Source: DATIUV01 sp049322755
GTDB taxonomy: Bacteria > Pseudomonadota > Gammaproteobacteria > Burkholderiales > UBA6910
NCBI GenBank assembly: GCA_049322755.1
Contig: JBMOQX010000044.1
Coordinates: 1 to 64,000 of the forward strand
Reading direction: 5' to 3'
Length of the DNA: 64,000 bases
Positions 7,032 to 14,868 of the stretch are shown piece after piece. Position 1 is the first letter of the stretch. Each line of letters starts with the position of its first letter. A program made the position numbers and the translations under genes. A model generated the notes under the pieces. It was not told the DNA's origin and ran no database searches. It saw nothing but the letters and a program-made list of their open reading frames with translations.

Positions 7032-8024
7032 CTAGGGATGCAGGCGTACGTGTCTGTCGGCCAGCAACTTGGGTGTCTCGTTGTCCAAGCGGGTAGCGGC
7101 CATCTCAAAATACTTGGGATCGACCTCCACTCCGATGCTGTTTCGGCCCCACTTCGCGGCCGCAACATTAGTTGTCCCGGTACCCATAAAGGGATCAAGG
7201 ACCGTATCTCCCACGAAACTGAACATCCGGATCAGACGTTCAGCCAGTTGAAGTGGATACGGTGCCGGATGAGCCCTTGTCGAAGCGCCCGTGACTCCCG
7301 TCCAAATCTGCTGAAACCATGCCTTATGCAGTTCGCCCGGTATCACGCTTAGGATGCGTGTTGCGACAGAAGGGCGTCGATAACCACCCGGTTTGCGCTC
7401 CATCAAGATGAACTCGATGTCGTTCTTTATCACGCTGTTTGGTTCGTAGGGTTTTCCCAGGAAGCCCCCGCCATTACCGGTCGCTTCGTACACAGCGTTG
7501 GCGATCTTGTGCCAGATGATCGGCGCCAGGTTGTTGTAGCCCAACCGGCGACAGTGCTCCTGGATGGACGCATGCAGCGGCATGACCACATGCTCACCCT
7601 TGTTCTTTCGCCTCGATAGGCAAACGTCTCCAACGACACAAATGAGTCGCCCTCCTGGAACGAGCGCGTCGAAGCATGCAGCCCAAACCTTGTCGAGCTC
7701 GGCTAAAAAGGTCTCGTAGTCCTCGATGTACCCCATCTGACCTTCGCCGGCGTTGTAGTCCTTCAGCGTCCAGTACGGCGGTGACGTAACGACGAGATGA
7801 ACGCTGTCTGGTTGCAGGAAGTCGATCGTCCGGGAGTCTCTCCGATACAGCTGATGATGTGTCGGAAGCTGCTCCAGCTTCGCCTCGATGGCTGCGACTA
7901 GCCTTGCGTCGCGGGCGATTCTGGGTAGATCGGTCTGGTGATTCGTGATCGCGCCGACCTCGTCTGGGACGAAGTCGGCGGGATCGAACGCAGGGGTAAG
8001 CGGCTCAGCAGGCTTGTTCATCAA
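7032..8024 (-). CDS. DNA methyltransferase (SPPY type) of the restriction-modification cassette
   Basis: The 330-residue protein starts MMNKPAEPLTPAFD at 8024. Motif IV is TSPPYW and motif I is DPFMGTGTT. They occur in the beta-class order, catalytic motif first, AdoMet-binding motif near the C-terminus. SPPY is most often seen in N4-cytosine enzymes but also occurs in N6-adenine enzymes, so the modified base is uncertain. It should protect the sites cut by the neighbouring XhoI-like enzyme. It is the first gene after the attI-like site, the position expressed best from an integron promoter. From memory, the XhoI and PaeR7I methylases are NPPY-type adenine enzymes, so this partner looks swapped. 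Confidence 0.9.
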   Translation of the reverse strand: MMNKPAEPLTPAFDPADFVPDEVGAITNHQTDLPRIARDARLVAAIEAKLEQLPTHHQLYRRDSRTIDFLQPDSVHLVVTSPPYWTLKDYNAGEGQMGYIEDYETFLAELDKVWAACFDALVPGGRLICVVGDVCLSRRKNKGEHVVMPLHASIQEHCRRLGYNNLAPIIWHKIANAVYEATGNGGGFLGKPYEPNSVIKNDIEFILMERKPGGYRRPSVATRILSVIPGELHKAWFQQIWTGVTGASTRAHPAPYPLQLAERLIRMFSFVGDTVLDPFMGTGTTNVAAAKWGRNSIGVEVDPKYFEMAATRLDNETPKLLADRHVRLHP

Positions 8025-8060
8025 CTAATTATCGCAGATCATCCGCCGCGGTTCCGGGCC

Positions 8061-8140
8061 GCCCAACTCTAATTGAACTTCCGAAATGCCGTTTATTAAA
8101 GCACCAACGCGGCCATCTCGCCATCACGTCACTGATTCCA
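8061..8140 (-). other. attI-like recombination site
   Basis: On the minus strand GAGTTGGGC (core GTTGGGC, 8067-8061) fits GTTRRRY exactly and lies 37 bp upstream of the methyltransferase ATG. A second partial core, GCGTTGGTG, lies further upstream near 8112. No attC-like stem is present on its upstream side. The broken integrase gene begins 170 bp away on the opposite strand, the usual integron layout. The end of the site away from the core is a guess. Confidence 0.55.
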
Positions 8141-8239
8141 TTGCAGATATTCGGCAGCTGGCGATGCATACAGCATGCGCGAGGGGCACTATTTGCCGGC
8201 ATAAAAGGAGATAGGCTGCGTGGAAGGAAAAAACGTCAT

Positions 8240-8470
8240 ATGGCTCAATGGGGTTCGACCACCGAGCCGGCGAGGCCCCGGCTCCTGGATAGGCTGCGTG
8301 AGGCGGTCCGGCGGCGTCATTCCAGCCGGCGCACGGAGGAAGCCTACGCCGACTGGTGCAAGCGCTCCATCCTGTTCCATGCCAGGTAGGAATCCTCGGA
8401 TGTTGACAGGTGCCGCCCGGCATTGGAGGTGTCCTCCCTTCTTAACGTCACAACGTACGAACCGGAAAGC
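8240..8470 (+). pseudogene. intI: Truncated integron integrase (IntI-like tyrosine recombinase)
   Basis: The ATG at 8240 opens a 49-codon frame ending TAG at 8387-8389. Its sequence RPRLLDRLREAVRRRH, then SRRTEEAYADW and SILFHAR, matches the start of integron integrases (family pattern LLD.vReaiRrrHYS.RTEeaYvdWi.rfI.FH). The usual HYS tyrosine is replaced by serine. After the stop, another frame briefly gives PPFLTSQR, like the FLt.LA.eR stretch. The catalytic C-terminal domain is not found, so the array can no longer be moved by its own integrase. The 3' limit of the remnant is uncertain. Confidence 0.8.
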
Positions 8471-8828
8471 CCGCCGACCTCCTCGCCGGCCGCCTCATCC
8501 ATTGGACGCGATGCGAGCCTGTCTGACCTGGCGCAGGCTGACGCCTGCGATAGCCCGCGCCGCTGGCCCCGCCAGCGACCAGGCGCCCCATCGGCGAAGC
8601 TCCTAACTGCAGCAATCCGGTCCGCACCGACTTTCCCTTCCTTCACCCCGCGCGGCATTTCGATCCGGGCTTCGCGATGCGCCACTGCTAATTGATTTCA
8701 TGCCTTATTTCTCAAAGCCTAACGGCGGACCCGCTCAACGTGCTTGCCGTGTTCTGTATACAGCACTCAGAATTCTTCAACCAATTCGTCGAGCGCATCC
8801 GGCGCCGGCAGGAGACGAAGGAGGCATC
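8471..8828. other. Non-coding stretch between integrase remnant and dioxygenase gene
   Basis: No gene is supported. A lone integron-type core (GCCTAAC at 8717-8723, GTTAGGC on the minus strand) is present without a partner box, possibly a leftover of the integron's other edge. Just before the next gene, AAGGAGG at 8818-8824 forms a strong ribosome site. Confidence 0.4.
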
Positions 8829-9686
8829 ATGAGACTGCGCACGGAGCAACTGGAGGAATTCCACCGCACCGGCTATCTGTTCTTCCCGTCCCTGTTCACG
8901 CCGCAGGAGATCAAGGTCCTTACCGACGAGGTCCCGCGGCTGTACGCGATGGACCGGATCGAGAACGTGCGCGAGAAGGACAGCAACGCGGTACGCACCA
9001 ATTTCGCGGCCCACCTGTACAGCGAGCCGTTCGCGCGGCTGGCGCGGCATCCGCGCATGGTGGAGCCGGTGGAGCAGATCTTCAACGAGAAGCTCTACAT
9101 GCACCAGTTCAAGATCAACGGCAAGGCGGCGTTCAACGGCGACGTCTGGCAGTGGCACCAGGACTACGGCACCTGGTTGAACGACGACCTTATGCCGGAG
9201 CCGCGGGCGATGAACGTGGCGATCTTCCTCGACGAAGTGAACGAGTTCAACGGCCCGCTGATGTTCATCCCCGGCAGCCACAAGCTGGGCGTGCTGGAGG
9301 CCGGGCACGACACCTCCACCACCAGCTACCCGCTGTGGACCATCAACAACGACAACATCCGCACGCTGGTGCAGAAAGGCGGCATCGCCGCGCCCAAGGG
9401 CCCCGCCGGCTCGATGCTGCTGTTCCACTCCTGCCTGGTGCACGCCTCGACGTCCAACCTGTCGCCGTGGGACCGGGTCAGCGTCTATCTGAGCCTGTGC
9501 GCGGTCTCCAACCACATCCGCCGCTTCAAGCGCCCCGAGTACATCGCCCACCGCGATTTCCGCCCCATCGAGTGCCTGCCCGACGACTGCCTGCTGACGC
9601 CCTACCCGGTGGACCTGCCGTGGAAGGACGGCATGCCGAAGTCGGCGCTGGAGACCTCGCTCACGGAAATCCCCAAGGCCGCCTGA
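8829..9686 (+). CDS. Phytanoyl-CoA dioxygenase (PhyH) family protein
   Basis: The 285-residue protein starts MRLRTEQLEEFHRTGYLFF at 8829, after a perfect AGGAGG. It is an iron(II)/2-oxoglutarate dioxygenase: WQWHQDYGTW gives the HxD ligands, LLFHSCLVHAST the distal His, and NGPLMFIPGSH the usual strand. It resembles ectoine-hydroxylase-like PhyH proteins but lacks the strict EctD signature (FxWHSDFETWHxEDG), and no ectoine genes are nearby. The substrate is unknown. It stands alone and ends at a bidirectional terminator facing pntB. Confidence 0.85.
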   Translation: MRLRTEQLEEFHRTGYLFFPSLFTPQEIKVLTDEVPRLYAMDRIENVREKDSNAVRTNFAAHLYSEPFARLARHPRMVEPVEQIFNEKLYMHQFKINGKAAFNGDVWQWHQDYGTWLNDDLMPEPRAMNVAIFLDEVNEFNGPLMFIPGSHKLGVLEAGHDTSTTSYPLWTINNDNIRTLVQKGGIAAPKGPAGSMLLFHSCLVHASTSNLSPWDRVSVYLSLCAVSNHIRRFKRPEYIAHRDFRPIECLPDDCLLTPYPVDLPWKDGMPKSALETSLTEIPKAA

Positions 9687-9711
9687 GCGCTGTTGCCAGA
9701 ACGCTGGACAA

Positions 9712-9739
9712 AAAAAGCGCGGTCAACGACCGCGCTTTT
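9712..9739. terminator. Bidirectional rho-independent terminator
   Basis: A perfect stem AAAAGCGCGGTC/GACCGCGCTTTT with loop AAC is flanked by A's and T's on both sides. It lies between the convergent dioxygenase gene (ends 9686) and pntB (ends 9791), so it can serve both. Confidence 0.9.
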
Positions 9740-9790
9740 CAGTTTTGGGCGCCGCGCCGTGGCTGCGAACGCCTCGCTCCTCCACCCTCC

Positions 9791-11191
9791 TCAGTCGATC
9801 GCCTTCACCATGTCCTCGACCACTTTCTTGGCGTCGCCGAACACCATCATGGTCTTGTCCATGTAGAACAGTTCGTTGTCCAGGCCGGCGTAGCCGGCGG
9901 CCATGGAGCGCTTGACCACCATCACGGTGCGCGCCTTGTCCACGTCCAGGATCGGCATGCCGAAGATCGGGCTGCCGGGCTTGCGCGCCAGCGGGTTCAC
10001 CACGTCGTTGGCCCCCAGCACCAGCACCACGTCGGTGTTGATGAACTCGCCGTTGATGTCCTCCATCTCGGCGACGATGTCGTAGGGGATCTCGGCCTCC
10101 GCCAGCAGCACGTTCATGTGGCCCGGCATGCGCCCGGCCACCGGGTGCACCGCGAAGCGCACGGTGACACCCTTCTCCTGCAGCTTCTCCACCAGCTCCT
10201 TGACCGCGTGCTGGGCGCGCGCCACCGCCAGACCGTAGCCGGGCACGATGATCACCGAATCCGCGTTGGTCATGAGGAACGCGGCGTCGTCGGCGCTGCC
10301 CGAGCGCACCGTCTTGTCGCCGGTGTCGGCCGCGGCCGCACCCTCGGCCCCGCCGAAGCCGCCCAGGATCACGCTGATGAACGAGCGGTTCATCGCCTTG
10401 CACATGATGTAGGACAGGATCGCGCCCGAGGAGCCCACCAGCGAGCCGGCGATGATCAGCATCGGGTTGTTGAGCGAGAAGCCGATGCCGGCGGCCGCCC
10501 AGCCCGAGTAGGAGTTGAGCATCGAGATCACCACCGGCATGTCGGCGCCGCCGATGGGGATGATGATGAGCACGCCCAGCACGAAGGCGAGCGCGGTCAT
10601 GACGATGAAGGGCATCCAGTGGCTGTCCTTCCCGGACAGGAAAAAGGCGATGCCGAAGCCGATCATGGCCAGGCCCAGCGCCAGGTTGACCAGATGCTGG
10701 CCCTTGAACACCACCGGGGCGCTGGAGAAGAGGCGGAACTTCCTGCCCAGGCCGGCGAGCTTGCCGAACGCGATCACCGAGCCGGAGAAGGTGATGGCGC
10801 CCACGAAGGTGCCGATGAACAGCTCCAGCTTGTTGCCGGTAGGCATTGGGTCGGGCACGCCGAAGGCCGAGGGGTTGTTGACCGCGGCGATGGCGATCAG
10901 CACCGCCGACATGCCCACCAGCGAGTGCATCGCCGCCACCAGCTCGGGCATCTGGGTCATCTCCACCTTGCGCGCGACGAACGCGCCGATGGAGCCGCCG
11001 ATGGCGATCGCCAGGACAATGAGCCACCAGTTCCTGGTGATGGCGAAAGTGACCAGCACCGCCACCACCATGCCGATGATGCCCGAGAGGTTGCCCCGCC
11101 GTGCCGAGGCCGGCGACGACAGGCCCTTGAGCGCGAAGATCATGCACACCGAGGCGACCAGGTACAGCAGGGCGGTTGTGTTGGCTGACAT
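9791..11191 (-). CDS. pntB: NAD(P) transhydrogenase subunit beta
   Basis: The 466-residue protein starts MSANTTALLYLVASV at 11191. It has many membrane helices, then the soluble NADP-binding domain III: VIIVPGYGLAVARAQH, FAVHPVAGRMPGHMNVLLAEA and FYMDKTMMVFGDAKK are all classic. It forms the proton-translocating enzyme with PntAA and PntAB, exchanging hydride between NADH and NADP+ in the inner membrane. It is the last gene of the minus-strand pnt group, 13 bp after pntAB. Length is normal. Confidence 0.95.
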   Translation of the reverse strand: MSANTTALLYLVASVCMIFALKGLSSPASARRGNLSGIIGMVVAVLVTFAITRNWWLIVLAIAIGGSIGAFVARKVEMTQMPELVAAMHSLVGMSAVLIAIAAVNNPSAFGVPDPMPTGNKLELFIGTFVGAITFSGSVIAFGKLAGLGRKFRLFSSAPVVFKGQHLVNLALGLAMIGFGIAFFLSGKDSHWMPFIVMTALAFVLGVLIIIPIGGADMPVVISMLNSYSGWAAAGIGFSLNNPMLIIAGSLVGSSGAILSYIMCKAMNRSFISVILGGFGGAEGAAAADTGDKTVRSGSADDAAFLMTNADSVIIVPGYGLAVARAQHAVKELVEKLQEKGVTVRFAVHPVAGRMPGHMNVLLAEAEIPYDIVAEMEDINGEFINTDVVLVLGANDVVNPLARKPGSPIFGMPILDVDKARTVMVVKRSMAAGYAGLDNELFYMDKTMMVFGDAKKVVEDMVKAID

Positions 11192-11204
11192 CGAGCGCTC
11201 CCCT

Positions 11205-11522
11205 TTAGCCTTCCTTCTTCTCGCCCTTGGGCTTCTTCTTGAACATCTCCAGCATGCGCTGGGTCACCAGGAAGCCGCCGAAGACGTTGACCGAGGCGAG
11301 CAGTACGGCGAAGAAGCCGAGGATGGTGCCGAAGTCGTTCAACGCGCCCAGGCCGGCGGCGAGCATCGCGCCGACGATGATGATCGAGGAGATGGCGTTG
11401 GTCACCGACATCAGCGGGGTGTGCAGCGCCGGGGTGACGTTCCAGATCACGTGATAGCCGACGAACACGGCCAGCACGAAGATCGTCAGGTTGATGATGG
11501 TGGGGTCGATGGCTCCGGTCAT
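11205..11522 (-). CDS. pntAB: NAD(P) transhydrogenase subunit alpha part 2
   Basis: The 105-residue protein starts MTGAIDPTIINLTIFV at 11522. A start 7 codons earlier exists but has weaker context. It consists of transmembrane helices with the conserved VTPALHTPLMSVTNAISS segment and a Lys-rich tail (KKKPKGEKKEG). It is the membrane part of the alpha subunit, encoded separately as in Rhodospirillum-type enzymes. It lies between pntAA and pntB but is separated from pntAA by a 130-bp repeat-bearing gap. Confidence 0.93.
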   Translation of the reverse strand: MTGAIDPTIINLTIFVLAVFVGYHVIWNVTPALHTPLMSVTNAISSIIIVGAMLAAGLGALNDFGTILGFFAVLLASVNVFGGFLVTQRMLEMFKKKPKGEKKEG

Positions 11523-11538
11523 TGGTTCTCCTTCGGAA

Positions 11539-11655
11539 GGCAATGGGTGATGGGGAATGGGCGAGGGGTCCAGGGCAACGGGCTTTCACCCATTCCTCAT
11601 TTCCGCTCGCTCATCGCCGATCGTTCACCCATTCCTCATTACTCATTGCCCATTA
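11539..11655. repeat. Short direct and inverted repeats inside the pnt operon
   Basis: TTCACCCATTCCTCATT occurs twice exactly (11585-11601 and 11624-11640). Inverted relatives (AATGGGTGATGGGGAATGGG) lie at about 11542-11561. The cluster fills the gap between pntAA and pntAB and could fold into a stem. It may be a spreading small repeat or may adjust expression of the two halves of the operon. Confidence 0.6.
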
Positions 11656-12783
11656 CGGCTTTCTCGCCAGCTCGCCGCCGATCGCCGCCAGGGCCCCGGC
11701 GACGATCTCGTCCTCGCGGTTGATGGTGAGCGCGCCGGTCTTCACGTCCACCAGCAGCGCCAGGAAGTTGAGCAGGTTGCGGGCGTAGAGGGCGCTCGCG
11801 TCGGCGGCCACGGTGGCCGCCAGGTTGGGAATGCCGACGATCTTGACGTTGTGCTTGATCACGATCTTGTCCAGCTCCGAGCCCTCGACGTTGCCGCCCT
11901 GTTCCACCGCCAGGTCCACGATCACCGAGCCCGGCTTCATCTGCCGGACGGTGTCTTCCCTGATCAGCTTGGGCGCCGGGCGCCCGGGAATCAGCGCGGT
12001 GGTGATGAGGATGTCGGAAGCCTTGGCGCGCTCGTGCACCAGTTCCGCCTGGCGGCGCATCCAGTCCGGCGGCATCGGGCGCGCGTAGCCGCCCACGCCC
12101 TGGGCGATCTCGCGCTCTTCATCGGTCAGGTAGGGCACGTCCAGGAACTTGGCGCCCAGCGACTCGATCTGCTCCTTCACCGCGGGGCGCACGTCGGAGG
12201 CCTCGATCACCGCGCCCAGGCGCTTGGCGGTGGCGATCGCCTGCAGGCCCGCCACGCCCGCGCCCAGGATCAGCACCCGCGCCGCCTTCACCGTGCCCGC
12301 CGCGGTCATCAGCATCGGCATGAAGCGCTGGTATTCGGCCGCGGCGACGATCACCGCCTTGTAGCCGGCGATGTTGGCCTGCGAGGAGAGCACGTCCATC
12401 GACTGCGCCCGTGTGGTGCGCGGCAGCCATTCCATGGCGAAGCAGGTGAGCCCGTGCTTGGCGTAGGCCTCCAGGGTGGCCGTGTCGTAGGGGTTCAACA
12501 GGCCGATCAGCACCGCATCCCGCTTCATCAGCGCCAGCTCTTCCGGGCTCGGCCCGCGCACCTTGAGCACGACGTCGCTCACGGCCAGCACCTCCTGGGC
12601 GCTGGGCACCACGCTCGCCCCGGCCGCCTGGTACTCCGCGTCGGTGACGCTGGAGCGGATGCCGGCGCCGGATTGCACCAGCACCTTCACCTGCCCGGCG
12701 GCGGTGAGCTTCTTCACCGTCTCCGGCGTCGCCGCCACACGCGCCTCGCCCGCGCGGGTCTCGGCAGGTATGCCAATCTGCAT
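11653..12783 (-). CDS. pntAA: NAD(P) transhydrogenase subunit alpha part 1
   Basis: The 376-residue protein starts MQIGIPAETRAGEARVAATP at 12783, the typical alanine-dehydrogenase-like start. The NAD-binding domain is seen in ARVLILGAGVAGLQAIATA, and SSQANIAGYKAVIVAA is also conserved. It is soluble domain I and binds NAD(H). No membrane helices are present because they are on PntAB. It is the first gene of the minus-strand pnt group. The 290 bp between its start and mutL must hold promoters for both directions. Confidence 0.95.
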   Translation of the reverse strand: MQIGIPAETRAGEARVAATPETVKKLTAAGQVKVLVQSGAGIRSSVTDAEYQAAGASVVPSAQEVLAVSDVVLKVRGPSPEELALMKRDAVLIGLLNPYDTATLEAYAKHGLTCFAMEWLPRTTRAQSMDVLSSQANIAGYKAVIVAAAEYQRFMPMLMTAAGTVKAARVLILGAGVAGLQAIATAKRLGAVIEASDVRPAVKEQIESLGAKFLDVPYLTDEEREIAQGVGGYARPMPPDWMRRQAELVHERAKASDILITTALIPGRPAPKLIREDTVRQMKPGSVIVDLAVEQGGNVEGSELDKIVIKHNVKIVGIPNLAATVAADASALYARNLLNFLALLVDVKTGALTINREDEIVAGALAAIGGELARKP

Positions 12784-13073
12784 GCTTAGTCTCCCCTTGC
12801 TTCGTGGCGGGTGGGCAGCGGATACCGTTCGGGCACGGGAACCGCGCCCGGGAAACGCCTGCGTCGCGAACCCGATGGCAACGAAGAAAGTCTGTAACGC
12901 GGCCCCGGCCTGCGAAGAAATTTCTCTTTTGTGTTGCAGAGATAGCCGGGGCGCCGCAATCGAGGGTGCAATGCTAATCGGTTAGCCCAAGCCGCGCAAT
13001 GCCCGGGGTCAACATCCCGGCCGCCCGCGGGCGCGGAGGTATAATTTCGTATTGTCCGCACCGGTCGTCACTC

Positions 13074-14846
13074 ATGTCCCGCATCCGGGTTCTGCCCGAT
13101 CTCCTGATCAGCCAGATTGCCGCCGGCGAGGTGGTGGAGCGCCCCGCCTCGGCCCTCAAGGAGCTGCTGGAGAACAGCCTCGATGCCGGCGCGCGTGCGG
13201 TGACGGTGGAACTGGCCGACGGCGGCATCAAGCTGCTTTCGGTGGCCGACGACGGCACCGGCGTGCCGCGCGATGAACTGCCCCTGGCGCTGGCGCGCCA
13301 CGCCACCAGCAAGATTGCGTCGCTGGACGACCTCACCCGCGTGGCGAGCCTCGGCTTCCGCGGCGAGGCGCTGGCCAGCATCGGCGCCGTGGCGCGGCTG
13401 AGTCTCCTGAGCCGCCACGTCGACGAGGCCCACGGCTGGGCCATCCGCTGCGACGGCGGCCGGATCACGGCGCCGGAGCCGGCGGCGATCCCCCGCGGCA
13501 CGCGCGTCGAGGTGCGCGATCTGTATTTCAACACGCCGGCGCGGCGCAAGTTTCTCAAGACCGCCACCACGGAGCAGGCCAATTGCGAGGACGCGGTGAG
13601 ACGGGTGGCGCTGTCGCGCGCCGACCTGTCGCTCGCGCTGAAAGTGAACGGCCGTGCGCGCTGGCAGCTCAAGCCCGGCACGCTGGAGCGCCGGACCGAG
13701 GATCTGCTGGGCGAGGAGTTCGCGCACGCCGCGCTCGCCGTCGACGAGGCCGGCGCCGGTCTGCGCCTTGCGGGCCTCGCCGCGCTGCCGGCCTACGCCC
13801 GGGCGGCGCGCGACGAGCAGTACTTCTTCGTCAACGGCCGCTTCGTGCGCGACAAGCTGCTGGCCCACGCGGTGCGCGAAGCCTACCGCGACGTGCTGCA
13901 CCACCAGCGCCATCCGGCCTACGTGCTGACGCTGGAGATCGCGCCCGAAGCGGTGGACGTCAACGTACACCCCACCAAGACCGAAGTGCGCTTCCGCGAT
14001 TCCCGCGCCGTGCACCAGTTCGTGTTCCACGCGCTGCACAAGGCGCTGGCGGGCTCCAGCGCCGGCGCGCGGCCCGCCGTCACGGCAGCGGGCGCGGCAG
14101 CGCCGCCGGCCGCGAATCCGTTCCGCGCGGCGCCGGCGCAGCTCGGGGTGCCGCTCGCGGCGGCGCAGCCGGCGGCAGCCTACCTGTCGGCGTTCGCCCG
14201 CGCCCGCGACGAAGCCGGCTGGCCGGCGCACACCCCCGCGGCGCAGGCCGATCCCGCCGAGGCGCCGCCGCTGGGCTACGCGCTGGGGCAGCTCGCGGGC
14301 GTCTACATCCTGGCGCAGAACGCCCACGGGCTGGTGGTGGTGGACATGCACGCCGCCCACGAACGCATCGTCTACGAGAAACTGAAGAGCGCGCTGGACG
14401 GCCAGGCGCCGCCGTCGCAGCCGCTGCTGATCCCCGCCGCGTTTCCGGCCGACCCGCGCGACGTCGAGACCGCGGAGCACCACCGCGAACTGATCGCGAG
14501 CCTCGGTTTCGAGCTGGCGGTGCTCTCGCCCACGTCCCTGGCGGTGCGCGCCGTGCCCGGCATGCTGGCGCAGGCCGACGCCGAGCGGCTGACGCGGGAC
14601 CTGCTCGCCGACATCCGCGAGTTCGGCGCGTCGGAAGCCGTCACCTCGCGGCGCAACGAGCTGCTCTCCACCCTCGCGTGTCACGGCGCGGTGCGCGCCA
14701 ACCGGCGCCTGTCGCTGCCCGAGATGAACGCGCTGCTGCGGGAAATGGAAGCCACCGAGCGCTCGGGCCAGTGCAACCACGGGCGGCCGACGTGGTTCCA
14801 GCTCAGCATGGCCGACCTGGACAAGCTGTTCCTGCGCGGACGCTAG
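13074..14846 (+). CDS. mutL: DNA mismatch repair protein MutL
   Basis: The 590-residue protein starts MSRIRVLPDLLISQIAAGEV at 13074. The GHKL ATPase motifs are present: KELLENSLDAGA, DDGTG and GFRGEALASIG. The C-terminal dimer domain holds DMHAAHERIVYE, close to the DQHA(X)2E(X)4E endonuclease motif, and QCNHGRPTW, like CPHGRP. This suggests a nicking-competent MutL, as in bacteria without MutH, though Q is replaced by M. A TATAAT (13040-13045) lies 29 bp before the start. miaA follows, 22 bp downstream. Confidence 0.95.
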   Translation: MSRIRVLPDLLISQIAAGEVVERPASALKELLENSLDAGARAVTVELADGGIKLLSVADDGTGVPRDELPLALARHATSKIASLDDLTRVASLGFRGEALASIGAVARLSLLSRHVDEAHGWAIRCDGGRITAPEPAAIPRGTRVEVRDLYFNTPARRKFLKTATTEQANCEDAVRRVALSRADLSLALKVNGRARWQLKPGTLERRTEDLLGEEFAHAALAVDEAGAGLRLAGLAALPAYARAARDEQYFFVNGRFVRDKLLAHAVREAYRDVLHHQRHPAYVLTLEIAPEAVDVNVHPTKTEVRFRDSRAVHQFVFHALHKALAGSSAGARPAVTAAGAAAPPAANPFRAAPAQLGVPLAAAQPAAAYLSAFARARDEAGWPAHTPAAQADPAEAPPLGYALGQLAGVYILAQNAHGLVVVDMHAAHERIVYEKLKSALDGQAPPSQPLLIPAAFPADPRDVETAEHHRELIASLGFELAVLSPTSLAVRAVPGMLAQADAERLTRDLLADIREFGASEAVTSRRNELLSTLACHGAVRANRRLSLPEMNALLREMEATERSGQCNHGRPTWFQLSMADLDKLFLRGR

Positions 14847-14868
14847 CGCCGGGACGTCCCAGCGGCTG

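Noticed and set aside
8717..8723. Second integron site in the opposite direction (GCCTAAC)
   Set aside because: No partner box or stem is found within about 120 bp, so a lone core proves nothing.
8750..8775. LexA-type operator (CTGTATACAG) before the dioxygenase gene
   Set aside because: The CTGT and ACAG half sites are only 2 bp apart, while LexA boxes need 8 bp between them.
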